Assembly: GCA_021775775.1 (NCBI GenBank)
Contig: JAJFHF010000054.1
Span: forward strand, 1 to 38,240
Source: Hyphomicrobiaceae bacterium
Lineage (GTDB): Bacteria; Pseudomonadota; Alphaproteobacteria; Rhizobiales; HXMU1428-3
Length of the DNA: 38,240 nt
Direction of reading: 5' to 3'
Below, piece after piece: positions 1 through 8,336 of this stretch; position 1 is the first letter of the stretch, and the number at the start of each line of letters is the position of its first letter. The translations under genes and the position numbers were made by a program. The notes under the pieces are model-generated. The model saw only the letters and a list, made by a program, of their open reading frames with translations, did not search any database and was not told the DNA's origin.

Positions 1-503
1 ATACGGCCGGGACAAGCGCTCAAACAAAAGACTTAGTAACCCCAGATCGATTTCCTGTCTTTAAAACCGGCAGGGGCGGAGAATATACCTATCATGGCCC
101 TGGCCAACGGGTGGTCTATCTCATGCTAGATCTCAATCAAAAGCGCAAAGATGTCCGTTGGCTCGTACATGAAATGGAAAGTTGGATCATTGATGTCTGC
201 GCCGCATTTGAAATTAGGGCAGAAAGGCGCGAAGGCCGTGTTGGTTTATGGGTGCAACACCCCTCACAAGATCCACAAAGAGAAGACAAGATTGCTGCCA
301 TTGGCATTCGATTGCGCCGTTGGGTGAGTTTTCACGGGCTGAGTATAAATCTAAACCCTGATCTTGAACATTTCTCAGGCATCGTGCCGTGCGGCATATC
401 TGGCCATGGCATAACAAGTTTTCATGAGCTTGGGGTTAATGTCTCTATGCAAGAGCTTGATGAAGTTTTGCAAAACCAATTTACACACCGCTTTCTCCCT
501 TAA
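1..503 (+). CDS. lipB: Octanoyl-[acyl carrier protein]:protein octanoyltransferase LipB, 5'-truncated
   Basis: LipB moves octanoyl groups from acyl carrier protein to lipoyl domains, the first step of lipoate-cofactor synthesis in the cytoplasm. The ORF track starts at an internal GTG (111), but the frame is open to the window edge (codons begin at base 3). The upstream translation carries the family signature [12 protein letters not shown] followed by VVYLMLDL. Further on are a lysine in [13 protein letters not shown], a position expected for the catalytic Lys, and the catalytic cysteine motif [11 protein letters not shown]. About 167 residues are visible, so roughly a fifth to a quarter of the protein lies outside the window. 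It converges on the minus-strand metalloprotease gene across a repeat-bearing spacer. The family call is very secure. Confidence 0.96.
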   Translation, partial: TAGTSAQTKDLVTPDRFPVFKTGRGGEYTYHGPGQRVVYLMLDLNQKRKDVRWLVHEMESWIIDVCAAFEIRAERREGRVGLWVQHPSQDPQREDKIAAIGIRLRRWVSFHGLSINLNPDLEHFSGIVPCGISGHGITSFHELGVNVSMQELDEVLQNQFTHRFLP

Positions 504-516
504 GCATCGTCCCATC

Positions 517-628
517 ACGAAAAAGGAAGCGAGCTTAGCGAGTGAACATGACGCCATAAGCGTCCGGCGCTTAGCACCCCGCCCTCGCAGGCTCCTGCCC
601 ATTTCGGGCAAAAAATAGCCGTGAGAGA
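517..628. repeat. Intergenic palindromic repeat, copy 1
   Basis: This is the first of two diverged, same-orientation copies in the lipB-metalloprotease spacer. It shares with copy 2 the left edge ACGAA-AAGG, the core GGCGCTTAGC, a CCTCG block and the right edge GCCGTGAGAGA. Inside it are its own short hairpins: GACGC-cataa-GCGTC and TGCCC-atttc-GGGCA. No ORF is credible here. It resembles a REP-like or structured intergenic element; I do not recognise a named family. Confidence 0.6.
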
Positions 629-646
629 TATACAAAATCGCTCTAA

Positions 647-752
647 ACGAAGAAGGGAGTGCTCTTTTTCAGAGCACGCACATGGCGTAGCCCGGCGCTT
701 AGCGCCGCCCCTCGGAGGCATTTGCGCTCGCGCGCAAATTTGCCGTGAGAGA
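647..752. repeat. Intergenic palindromic repeat, copy 2
   Basis: This second copy shares edges and core with copy 1, but its hairpin arms differ in sequence and are again self-complementary: GTGCTCT-ttttc-AGAGCAC (about 659-677), GGCGC-tta-GCGCC (about 693-705) and ATTTGCGC-tcgc-GCGCAAAT (about 720-739). Keeping stems while the stem sequence changes suggests the fold matters, in DNA or RNA. No T-run follows on either strand, so it is not a simple Rho-independent terminator. Confidence 0.6.
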
Positions 753-762
753 AAACAGAGTA

Positions 763-1278
763 TTACGGCACCAAACAGTTGGTAAGATTCTTTGCCCGCG
801 TTTCCCCATCTTTATGATGAGCAGAAGCACGCCCAAATTTACGCATATCACTTTGAACATCGACAATATCTTGAAGCGTAAAGTCACCGCGATGGATCAA
901 GGTTCGAAGGGCATAACAATCAGCTTCTTGTTCTACCTCAACCCCTGACACACGCGCATAAAGATGGCCCAATACATGATGCCCACATTCATGCACCACA
1001 AAAAATTTCTGAGACGCTTTACTCAGTTCTTTAAGCCGCTTTATATTAAGAATAATCATTGGCCCCTGCACCATACCATGCATACGCATAAAGTCAGAAA
1101 AACCCACATCATTTAAACTATCATTGCGAACATTTAAAACAGGACGTCGACGAGCATCAATACAATCAGATTTGAACATCTCAATTTCATCTTGCTCACC
1201 CGTTACATTGGCAAGCCCATGGACAGGTCTCAACAACAAGACCACCAGAACCTGTGAAAGTATAATATACCATCGCAT
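763..1278 (-). CDS. Secreted HExxH zinc metalloprotease-like protein
   Basis: The 171-residue product starts with a probable signal peptide (about residues 1-23, hydrophobic VLVVLLL core). It carries a zinc-metallopeptidase signature: HECGH at residues 96-100 gives two His ligands and the catalytic Glu. EQEADCYA near residue 118 offers a third, Glu ligand in the ExxxD style of gluzincins. The late HKDGETRAK segment resembles the region after the third ligand in M48-like peptidases. The start is the ATG at 1278, with GGAG about 8 nt upstream. It would act in the periplasm or at the envelope. The protein is short, and its four cysteines could form disulfides. It follows pccA on the same strand after 125 nt, where I see no clear terminator. 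The substrate and exact family are unknown. Confidence 0.75.
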   Translation of the reverse strand: MRWYIILSQVLVVLLLRPVHGLANVTGEQDEIEMFKSDCIDARRRPVLNVRNDSLNDVGFSDFMRMHGMVQGPMIILNIKRLKELSKASQKFFVVHECGHHVLGHLYARVSGVEVEQEADCYALRTLIHRGDFTLQDIVDVQSDMRKFGRASAHHKDGETRAKNLTNCLVP

Positions 1279-1403
1279 AAACTAGTATCTCCGTTGCCCG
1301 AAAACCAATCAATCAAATGAAAATGTTTATCTCATCAGAATAATAGTAACATTATCCCCAAAACAGAAATTAAAGAAAGATGTAAAAACCCCCCATCAAG
1401 GCT

Positions 1404-3428
1404 CTATTCAAATTCCATAATCACGGCGTCAACAGCCAGACTATCACCAGCTTCTGCTTGAATAGAACTGACGGTACAATCTCGCTCAGCCTTCAAGATA
1501 TTTTCCATCTTCATAGCTTCAACCACGCACAAAGATTGACCAGCTTTCACCTCCTGGCCCTCTTGCACCATAACGTCCACCACAAGCCCAGGCATCGGAC
1601 AAAGCAGATATTTAGAAGTGTCGGGTGGTTCTTTATATGGCATCAAAGCCACAAGCTCAGCCTCACGCTGTGTGTACACATAACTCTCAACACTTAAACC
1701 GGCATAAGAAAGTTCATATCCATTCAAAATCGGGCGCACTTGTACGGCCATTTCTTGATCACCAACACACCCTTTCCAAATAGACTCTCCAAACCACCAA
1801 TCAAACTCAACTGCAGTTGGCTTTTGATCCACACCCTCATCATCCAAAAACACGATGCTTAAATCATTGCTCTCAAAAGAGGAAGTCTCCACCCTTAAAT
1901 GTTGCAAATGGTCATCAATTTTCACAATCCGCTTTTCAGCAAAACTCACTCTTTGCCCATGCATTTGGTCAGAAATCCCACGTCGCCGGGCATTCCCCAA
2001 AAAGTCAATCGTTGCGGCCACACTCGATAATAGTTTTAACTCATCGGGTAAGGGCGCGCGCGGAGAAAATCCATCGGGATACTCCTCGGCAATAAAATTG
2101 GTCGTAATATCCCCTTTTATCCAGCGGTCATGGCACATGATGGCACTAAGAAAAGGAATGTTATGTGCAATCCCATCGATATAAAATTCGTCAAGCGCGC
2201 GCGACATATGAGCAATCGCTTCAGTTCGCGTCGGCGCGTGGGTCACCAATTTAGCAATCATCGGATCATAATAGATAGAAATTTCACCGCCCTCAAACAC
2301 CCCCGTGTCATTGCGCACACTCACTCCATCTTTGCTTGTCTCGATGGGTGGTTGATAGCTGGACAAACGCCCCGTGGAGGGAAGAAAACTACGAAAAGGA
2401 TCTTCGGCATAAATACGGCTCTCAATCGACCAACCATTTAGCTTGATATTTTTTTGAGCAAATTTTAGTTTTTTGTTCGCCGCTACATTGATCATTTGTT
2501 CAACCAAATCAACACCTGTAATCATCTCTGTTACAGGATGCTCAACCTGCAAACGCGTGTTCATTTCAAGAAAATAAAAATTACGGTCCTTATCTACAAT
2601 AAACTCAACCGTCCCAGCGCTTTCATAATTAACAGCTTTAGCAAGGGCAACAGATTGTTCCCCCATAGCCACCCGCGTGGTCTCATCTAAAAATGAACTG
2701 GGCGCTTCTTCCAAAACTTTTTGATTGCGTCGTTGAATAGAACATTCACGCTCGCCCAGATAAATCACATTACCATGCTTATCAGCCAGCACCTGAATTT
2801 CAATATGGCGCGGATCAACAATGAATTTTTCAATAAAAATTCGGTCATCACCAAAACTAGATTTGGCTTCAGATTTAGAGGCATTAAACCCCTCTTCCAC
2901 TTCTCCTTCGCTGTGAGCGATGCGCATCCCCTTGCCGCCGCCGCCCGCAGACGCCTTAATCATCACAGGGTAACCAATCTCATTAGCAATCTTCTTTGCC
3001 TGATCGGTACTTTCAATCAGTCCCATATACCCAGGTACAATATTAACCTTTGCAGCGCTTGCAAATTTCTTTGAAGCAATTTTATCCCCCATCACTTCAA
3101 TGGCTTTAACATTAGGGCCAATAAACGCAATGCCAGCTTTTTCTAAAGCTTTCGCAAACTCTGCATTTTCTGAAAGAAACCCATACCCCGGATGAATCGC
3201 CTGCGCCCCGGTCTGGGTGGCAGCATCAATAATTTTATCAGCAATCAGATAAGAGCTAGCTGCAGGTGCGGGCCCAATATAAACAGCTTCATCAGCCATT
3301 TTCACATGCAAAGCGCGTTTATCAGCATCTGAATAGACGGCAACAGTAGCGATGCCCATTTTTTGAGCTGTTTTAATAACCCGGCAAGCAATTTCGCCGC
3401 GATTCGCAATCAGAATTTTTTTAAACAT
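1404..3428 (-). CDS. pccA: Propionyl-CoA carboxylase alpha subunit (biotin carboxylase plus biotin carrier)
   Basis: This subunit carboxylates biotin with ATP and bicarbonate and delivers it to PccB, turning propionyl-CoA into methylmalonyl-CoA. The 674 residues show the biotin carboxylase domain (N-terminal KILIANRGEIA, glycine loop GGGGKGMR at 162-169, EMNTRLQVEHPVTE near 290), a middle region matching the PCC biotin-transfer domain, and a C-terminal biotinyl domain with EAMKMEN. The biotinylated Lys is residue 640. This layout and length fit PCC or MCC alpha subunits rather than the short AccC, and pccB nearby favours PCC. The ATG start lacks a clear Shine-Dalgarno. A copy of the start region lies 46 nt upstream and encodes a five-codon ORF. 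Chaperone genes separate it from pccB. Confidence 0.95.
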   Translation of the reverse strand: MFKKILIANRGEIACRVIKTAQKMGIATVAVYSDADKRALHVKMADEAVYIGPAPAASSYLIADKIIDAATQTGAQAIHPGYGFLSENAEFAKALEKAGIAFIGPNVKAIEVMGDKIASKKFASAAKVNIVPGYMGLIESTDQAKKIANEIGYPVMIKASAGGGGKGMRIAHSEGEVEEGFNASKSEAKSSFGDDRIFIEKFIVDPRHIEIQVLADKHGNVIYLGERECSIQRRNQKVLEEAPSSFLDETTRVAMGEQSVALAKAVNYESAGTVEFIVDKDRNFYFLEMNTRLQVEHPVTEMITGVDLVEQMINVAANKKLKFAQKNIKLNGWSIESRIYAEDPFRSFLPSTGRLSSYQPPIETSKDGVSVRNDTGVFEGGEISIYYDPMIAKLVTHAPTRTEAIAHMSRALDEFYIDGIAHNIPFLSAIMCHDRWIKGDITTNFIAEEYPDGFSPRAPLPDELKLLSSVAATIDFLGNARRRGISDQMHGQRVSFAEKRIVKIDDHLQHLRVETSSFESNDLSIVFLDDEGVDQKPTAVEFDWWFGESIWKGCVGDQEMAVQVRPILNGYELSYAGLSVESYVYTQREAELVALMPYKEPPDTSKYLLCPMPGLVVDVMVQEGQEVKAGQSLCVVEAMKMENILKAERDCTVSSIQAEAGDSLAVDAVIMEFE

Positions 3429-3492
3429 AGTTTTTTACAGCTTTATCAATTTACAGTTATTTTCTTTTAAACATAGTTGTGAGACCTCACAA
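3419..3492 (-). promoter_or_regulatory. pccA leader with duplicated start segment, five-codon ORF and inverted repeat
   Basis: The 14-mer AACTATGTTTAAAA (minus strand) occurs at the pccA start (3419-3432) and again at 3465-3478. The upstream copy opens ATG TTT AAA AGA AAA TAA (MFKRK, then stop) and has GAGG about 10 nt before it, a better ribosome site than that of pccA itself. Directly upstream is TTGTGAG-AC-CTCACAA (3477-3492), a 7-bp inverted repeat. The structures are seen directly; a role in translational or transcriptional control is inference. Confidence 0.45.
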
Positions 3493-3575
3493 GAGATCGT
3501 AGGACGTTTTTGTGAAAAGGGAAGATATTTAGAACGAAAAGCTAATTTTTCTGAGGTGAGCAAGACCTATACGGT

Positions 3576-4910
3576 TCATTTTGAGGTGAAATACGTAAAA
3601 ACAACCCCGACAATAAGAGCAATCCCTAACATTCCAAATAGGAAATCAAAAATCGACTTAACACCACCCTGCCCAACAGAAGCAATTTTCTTTTGTCTAT
3701 CCGGCTCCGTTAATGTCTCATCTTCTTCAACCTCAGTAAAAATAGACGCCATCGTATTAATAAGCATACGTTTACCCCATAGGCCTGAAATAATATGCAG
3801 GCCAATGATCATACAAAGCCCAATATAAAAAGTTATATCATTTGAAAAAGAACCATCACCAAGATGCTTGAAGCCAAAACCGGCAAAAAACAGGGCAATA
3901 ACATATATGATCCCAAATAATGCCTCCATCCCATCATTACAGCGCCATGCCAACCAAAGCGGTGCCCCTAAAAATGCAGCCCAGCTCCATGAAATTTGAA
4001 ATGATCGATCCGCGTTTTTGCTATCATTGTAATAGCGCTCATAAACAGTGTCATTTTTTCCAATATAACTAAGGAAATCATCTTCAACCAATAAGGGAAA
4101 CCCTCTTGCATCATAATAGGGTCTCTTCCCACCAAATGTCGGGTCTCTCCAAGACCCTCTTATAATCTCAAGCAAGGCGTCAGCTTCCTCATCTGACAAT
4201 TGATCGTAGACACGCCGGTCTGCCTGCGTCCAGCCAAATTCTTGATTAAGATAGCTAAGCACATTTAATTTATCAGACTGTTTGTCTCTCGTTGTTGATG
4301 GACCATGCAAAACCGCGCTTGCTATGGCTTGCAAAATTTCATATTCCGCATATTTACTGGTCTCAAAGGGGCTTTCTCGTAATTCATTGATAAAACTTTG
4401 CCATTTTCCAAGGTCCCATCCCCCCCAAGGCCCAATAAGCGTCTCTATTTTTTCACGGATGTGCTCATCTGAAAAATCACGATCATCTACAGATTGATTA
4501 TGATCATCTTCTTTTTGATCAAAAAGTATATCCTCATCAATAGTAATCTGATCAACTGTCTCTCGTTCAATACCATCAATATTTTCACGAATAGTTTCTG
4601 GAGGAAGGGATAACTCTACAGGCTCTACAAGCTCTTCCACCACGGCTGATGTTTGCTCAGTCACACTATGATTGATAGATGGCTCTAAGGTCTCACCCTC
4701 ATCAAAATCATCACTTTCATCATCAAGCTCACTATCATCATAAACATCATAAGCCCCCAACCAAATGGCCTGATCTCTCGCTTCACGTAATTTTTGAAAC
4801 CCAAGAGGGTCCTCGCCAGGCCTGATAAGCTTTAATTCTTTGGCATAAGCACGCTTAATCTCCCGCTCATCATCAGTTGGTTCGATTTTTAAAATCTCCC
4901 AGACTGTCAC
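3576..4910 (-). CDS. Membrane-anchored J-domain-like co-chaperone, probable partner of HscC
   Basis: The 444-residue protein opens with a short J-like domain (residues 1-46: VWEILKIEPTDDEREIKRAYA, then KLREARD), as in the DjlB/DjlC proteins that work with HscC in E. coli. The HPD tripeptide is replaced by RPGED. A long acidic, low-complexity linker (about 55-150) and a soluble central region follow. The C-terminal part holds about four hydrophobic segments (about 307-323, 328-346, 360-378, 418-440), beginning with ISWSWAAFLGAPLWLAW, which resembles DUF2628-type membrane domains. The start is GTG, supported by AAAGGAA seven nt upstream. It lies 37 nt after hscC on the same strand, so co-expression is likely. 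The J assignment rests on the N-terminus and on gene context. Confidence 0.8.
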   Translation of the reverse strand: MTVWEILKIEPTDDEREIKRAYAKELKLIRPGEDPLGFQKLREARDQAIWLGAYDVYDDSELDDESDDFDEGETLEPSINHSVTEQTSAVVEELVEPVELSLPPETIRENIDGIERETVDQITIDEDILFDQKEDDHNQSVDDRDFSDEHIREKIETLIGPWGGWDLGKWQSFINELRESPFETSKYAEYEILQAIASAVLHGPSTTRDKQSDKLNVLSYLNQEFGWTQADRRVYDQLSDEEADALLEIIRGSWRDPTFGGKRPYYDARGFPLLVEDDFLSYIGKNDTVYERYYNDSKNADRSFQISWSWAAFLGAPLWLAWRCNDGMEALFGIIYVIALFFAGFGFKHLGDGSFSNDITFYIGLCMIIGLHIISGLWGKRMLINTMASIFTEVEEDETLTEPDRQKKIASVGQGGVKSIFDFLFGMLGIALIVGVVFTYFTSK

Positions 4911-4947
4911 AAGCTTATTCCTTTATCTCTACATGCCAATTTGGCGC

Positions 4948-6651
4948 TCAATCCATATCAAATATATTATTCTCGAGAGCATCCAGCTCTTTAGAAAAAG
5001 CCGTTCTGATCTTTTCAATATCCCGGTTAGCCTGGTCATTTATTGCGTCTTCAAACTCTAAAATAAGCGTCCGTACATACTCACGCCCACCGCGCAAACT
5101 CTCCGCATAAATCCGCTCCCCGCGCGCAAGCAAAGTCGCATTCTCCGTTTGCTCTCGAGGGTGCAATTTAATGCCACTAAGCGCTTGAAAACGAGCCTCT
5201 AATTCGTCATCAGATAAATTCGCTTCATTTCTAAATATTTTCCGGGTGGTTTTTTTGGTGGTCAACGACGTAACTTCAACTTCCAAAGCCCCGTTTATAT
5301 CATAGGTAAAACGAACATCGACACCTTCCACCCCAGCGCGCGAAGCTGGCACTTTAACTTTTAGATCGCCGAGCAAAATATTATCCTCAGGGCGCATATT
5401 TTCCCCCTGATAAACATCAAGATTAATCTCTGTTTGCTTGTTACGAACTGTAAAAAATTGATGACTTTGGCTAATCGGCACCACAGCATTGCGCTCAATA
5501 ATCGGAACAATAACAAGGTTGTCATAATTATCGCCCACAATGGCAGACGTCCCAAGGGTGTAGGGACAAACATCTGTCATCACCACATCTTCTAGCGCTT
5601 CATTGCGCAGCTTTAGCCCCGCCTGTACCCCTGCACCCAAAGCAATCAATTCATCTGGATTTAAATGAGACAGCGGCAGCTTTTGAAACAAACGACCAAC
5701 CATGCGTCTCACGCGCGGCATACGAGACGCACCGCCAACCAAAACCACATTCTCAATATTATCAGGACGCAACGTAGCATCATTAATCGCCCGCTCCATC
5801 GGCACCCGCAAGCGGCGGCGCAATGGGCTCGTAAGCTCTTCAAATGCATCTCGTGTAAGTGAACCTTCTAGCGTTCTCTCTCCAATCACTATCGTATAGT
5901 GAGCCACATCTTTTCTTGATAACTCATGCATGATTTTTTCTGACAAGCGAAACAAACGATTTAAATCCCGGCCATCAAGGCTTGAAAGCTCTAGCTCATT
6001 CCCGGTCAAAATATGGGTCTGTATTTCTTGTCGAAAATCATTGCCGCCCAAAAAATTATCACCAGCGGTCGCGCGCACTTCCATCACATTGTCATATTTA
6101 TCAAGGATCGAGACATCAAACGTCCCACCCCCCAAATCAAATATCAAAAATTGCTGCTCTTCAACTTCATCCAAGCCATACGCAAGGGCGGCAGCCGTTG
6201 GTTCATTTATCAGGCTATCAACTTTCAAACCTGCCAATTTGCCCGCATCAATCGTAGCTTTTCGTTGAATGTCATTGAAATAAGCCGGCACTGAAATGAT
6301 CGCTTCGCTAACCTCTTGCCCCAAATGATTGATCGCGTCTTCGCGCAAGCTGCGCAAAATAAAGGCTGAAAGCTCTTCGGGTCGAAACTCAAAATTAGGA
6401 CCAAGTTTGGTAATTTTTTTGCTACCCATGGTGCGCTTAAAATCACCAACGGTAAGTTCTGGATGTGTAATTAACCGCTCACGAGCCGCCTTACCAACCA
6501 AGATATCACTTGTGCCATTGCTTTCAATCACCCCAACAACAGACGGAGTTAAAAACTCACCCAGTGCATTTGGAATAAGCTTTGGGCCATCCTCACTCCA
6601 ATAAGAAACAAGAGAATTGGTTGTGCCTAAATCAATCCCAACAAGTGTCAT
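4948..6651 (-). CDS. hscC: Hsp70-family chaperone HscC
   Basis: This is a specialised Hsp70 of the HscC (Hsc62) subfamily, which in E. coli is paired with the J proteins DjlB and DjlC. The ATPase domain shows GIDLGTTNS at residues 5-13, a conserved SVPAYFNDIQR segment, INEPTAAALAYGL, DLGGGTFDVS and VLVGGASRMPRVRR. The substrate-binding part contains VYQGEN and FTYDINGALEV. At 567 residues it is shorter than DnaK and lacks the long helical lid tail, as expected for HscC. I chose the ATG at 6651 because the ORF's farther start is a TTG 18 nt upstream and the ATG places GIDLGTT where the family has it. pccB ends 56 nt upstream. An hscC-J pair inside a pcc locus is unusual. Confidence 0.93.
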   Translation of the reverse strand: MTLVGIDLGTTNSLVSYWSEDGPKLIPNALGEFLTPSVVGVIESNGTSDILVGKAARERLITHPELTVGDFKRTMGSKKITKLGPNFEFRPEELSAFILRSLREDAINHLGQEVSEAIISVPAYFNDIQRKATIDAGKLAGLKVDSLINEPTAAALAYGLDEVEEQQFLIFDLGGGTFDVSILDKYDNVMEVRATAGDNFLGGNDFRQEIQTHILTGNELELSSLDGRDLNRLFRLSEKIMHELSRKDVAHYTIVIGERTLEGSLTRDAFEELTSPLRRRLRVPMERAINDATLRPDNIENVVLVGGASRMPRVRRMVGRLFQKLPLSHLNPDELIALGAGVQAGLKLRNEALEDVVMTDVCPYTLGTSAIVGDNYDNLVIVPIIERNAVVPISQSHQFFTVRNKQTEINLDVYQGENMRPEDNILLGDLKVKVPASRAGVEGVDVRFTYDINGALEVEVTSLTTKKTTRKIFRNEANLSDDELEARFQALSGIKLHPREQTENATLLARGERIYAESLRGGREYVRTLILEFEDAINDQANRDIEKIRTAFSKELDALENNIFDMD

Positions 6652-6707
6652 ACGCTCCGCTTCCCTCAATCAAAAACCAACAAAAGAGCCTCTTATTATC
6701 ATCCACA

Positions 6708-8240
6708 TTAAAGCGGAATATTGTCATGCTTTTTCCAAGGATTTTCAATTTTTTTGTTTTTAAGCATATTCAATGCGCGGCTAATGCGCTTACGAGTATT
6801 GCGCGGTAAAATCACCTCATCAATATAGCCACGCTCAGCAGCCACAAAGGGCGAGCAAAAACGATCTTCATAAGATTTTGTCAGCTCAGCAATTTTACAC
6901 GGGTCACCGGCATCTTTGCGATGAATAATTTCAACCGCGCCTTTGGCCCCCATCACAGCAATTTCCGCTGTCGGCCAGGCATAGTTCACATCACCGCGAA
7001 TATGTTTTGAGCTCATCACATCATAAGCCCCGCCATAAGCTTTGCGAGTAATCACAGTCACTTTGGGCACAGTGGCTTCCGCAAAAGCAAACAAAAGTTT
7101 GGCCCCATGTTTAATCAGCCCACCATATTCCTGGTCAGTACCTGGTAAAAACCCTGGTACATCCACAAAGGTAACCAGAGGAATGTTGAAACAATCACAA
7201 AACCGCACAAAACGCGCCGCTTTGCGAGAGGCATCGCTATCCAAAACCCCAGCCAATACCATTGGTTGGTTGGCCACAACGCCCACAGTTTGCCCTTCAA
7301 TACGAGCAAAGCCGACAACTATGTTGGCAGCAAACTTTTCTTGTATTTCAAAAAAATCACGTTCATCAACCACTTTTGTGATCAACTCGCGAATGTCATA
7401 AGGTTGATTGGGATTCTCAGGTATCAAACTATCAAGGCTCGCCTCTAATCTCTCAGCACCATCACTGGTCGGTAAAACAGGCACATCAGATTGATTGTTT
7501 GAGGGCAAAAAATCCATCAAGCGACGCATTTGCAGCATCGCCTCAACATCGTTTTTATAGCCCTTATCAGCAATCGAAGATTTAGTGGTATGAATGCTCG
7601 CCCCGCCAAGCTCTTCAGAGGTCACTTCTTCATTGGTTACGGTCTTCACCACTTCAGGGCCCGTCACAAACATATAAGACGTATCTTCAACCATAAAAAT
7701 AAAATCGGTCATAGCAGGAGAATATACATCACCGCCGGCACATGGCCCCATAATAACAGATATCTGCGGGATCACACCAGACGAGAGCACATTGCGCTGA
7801 AACACTTCACCATAACCACCAAGCGCATCAACCCCTTCTTGAATACGCGCCCCGCCAGCATCAAACAACCCAATGATCGGCGCGCGATTGCGCAATGCCA
7901 TATCTTGAATTTTCATGATCTTTTCAGCATGGGTCTTAGAAAGTGAGCCACCAAAAACAGTAAAGTCTTTGGCAAAGACATAGACAACACGTCCATTGAT
8001 GGTCCCCCACCCTGTGACCACGCCATCGCCGGGAATTTTCTTATCTTCCATCCCAAAGTCAGTACAACGATGCTCCACATACATATCAAACTCTTCAAAT
8101 GAATTTTCATCTAACAAAAGATCAATACGTTCACGCGCCGTAAGTTTACCGCGTTCATGTTGGGCATCTATGCGCTTTTGTCCCCCACCCAAACGGGCAG
8201 TATCACGGCGTTTTTCAAGCTCAGTAAGTATATCGTTCAT
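6708..8240 (-). CDS. pccB: Propionyl-CoA carboxylase beta subunit (carboxyltransferase)
   Basis: PccB transfers the carboxyl group from carboxybiotin on PccA to propionyl-CoA. The 510-residue product, the usual length, carries the N-terminal [22 protein letters not shown] block. It also has [13 protein letters not shown], the acyl-CoA-pocket glycines in [13 protein letters not shown], the [13 protein letters not shown] motif, and [13 protein letters not shown] with [10 protein letters not shown] in the C-terminal crotonase-like domain. The ORF track begins at a TTG (8252), but the ATG at 8240 is preferred: GGGGG lies five nt before it and the protein then begins [12 protein letters not shown]. 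It is downstream of the ATP12 gene by 96 nt. The beta and alpha genes are split by hscC and its J partner. Confidence 0.96.
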   Translation of the reverse strand: MNDILTELEKRRDTARLGGGQKRIDAQHERGKLTARERIDLLLDENSFEEFDMYVEHRCTDFGMEDKKIPGDGVVTGWGTINGRVVYVFAKDFTVFGGSLSKTHAEKIMKIQDMALRNRAPIIGLFDAGGARIQEGVDALGGYGEVFQRNVLSSGVIPQISVIMGPCAGGDVYSPAMTDFIFMVEDTSYMFVTGPEVVKTVTNEEVTSEELGGASIHTTKSSIADKGYKNDVEAMLQMRRLMDFLPSNNQSDVPVLPTSDGAERLEASLDSLIPENPNQPYDIRELITKVVDERDFFEIQEKFAANIVVGFARIEGQTVGVVANQPMVLAGVLDSDASRKAARFVRFCDCFNIPLVTFVDVPGFLPGTDQEYGGLIKHGAKLLFAFAEATVPKVTVITRKAYGGAYDVMSSKHIRGDVNYAWPTAEIAVMGAKGAVEIIHRKDAGDPCKIAELTKSYEDRFCSPFVAAERGYIDEVILPRNTRKRISRALNMLKNKKIENPWKKHDNIPL

Positions 8241-8336
8241 GGGATCCCCCAATTATTTAAAACCTTGGCGTTTGTTTTACCATAAGCCAACAGAGCGTCA
8301 ACGTACCATTAAGATGAAGGAAGCACTGTTATCCTC

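Noticed and set aside
375-721. Short minus-strand ORFs over the repeat spacer
   Set aside because: They run through the palindromic repeats and the end of lipB and show no protein features.
504-762. Rho-independent terminator between lipB and the metalloprotease gene
   Set aside because: Stable hairpins exist but none is followed by a T-run on either strand; they belong to the repeat copies.
3477-3492. CRP-type site TGTGA...TCACA upstream of pccA
   Set aside because: The half-sites are separated by 4 nt, not the 6 nt of a CRP/FNR site, so only a generic inverted repeat is claimed.
4420-4426. C7 run in the J-protein gene as a slippage site
   Set aside because: It is short and explained by Gly-Gly codons (GPWGGW); nothing suggests a frame change.
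7530-7946. 138-aa plus-strand ORF
   Set aside because: It is antisense to pccB; its His/Arg/Ile-rich composition is typical of a shadow frame.
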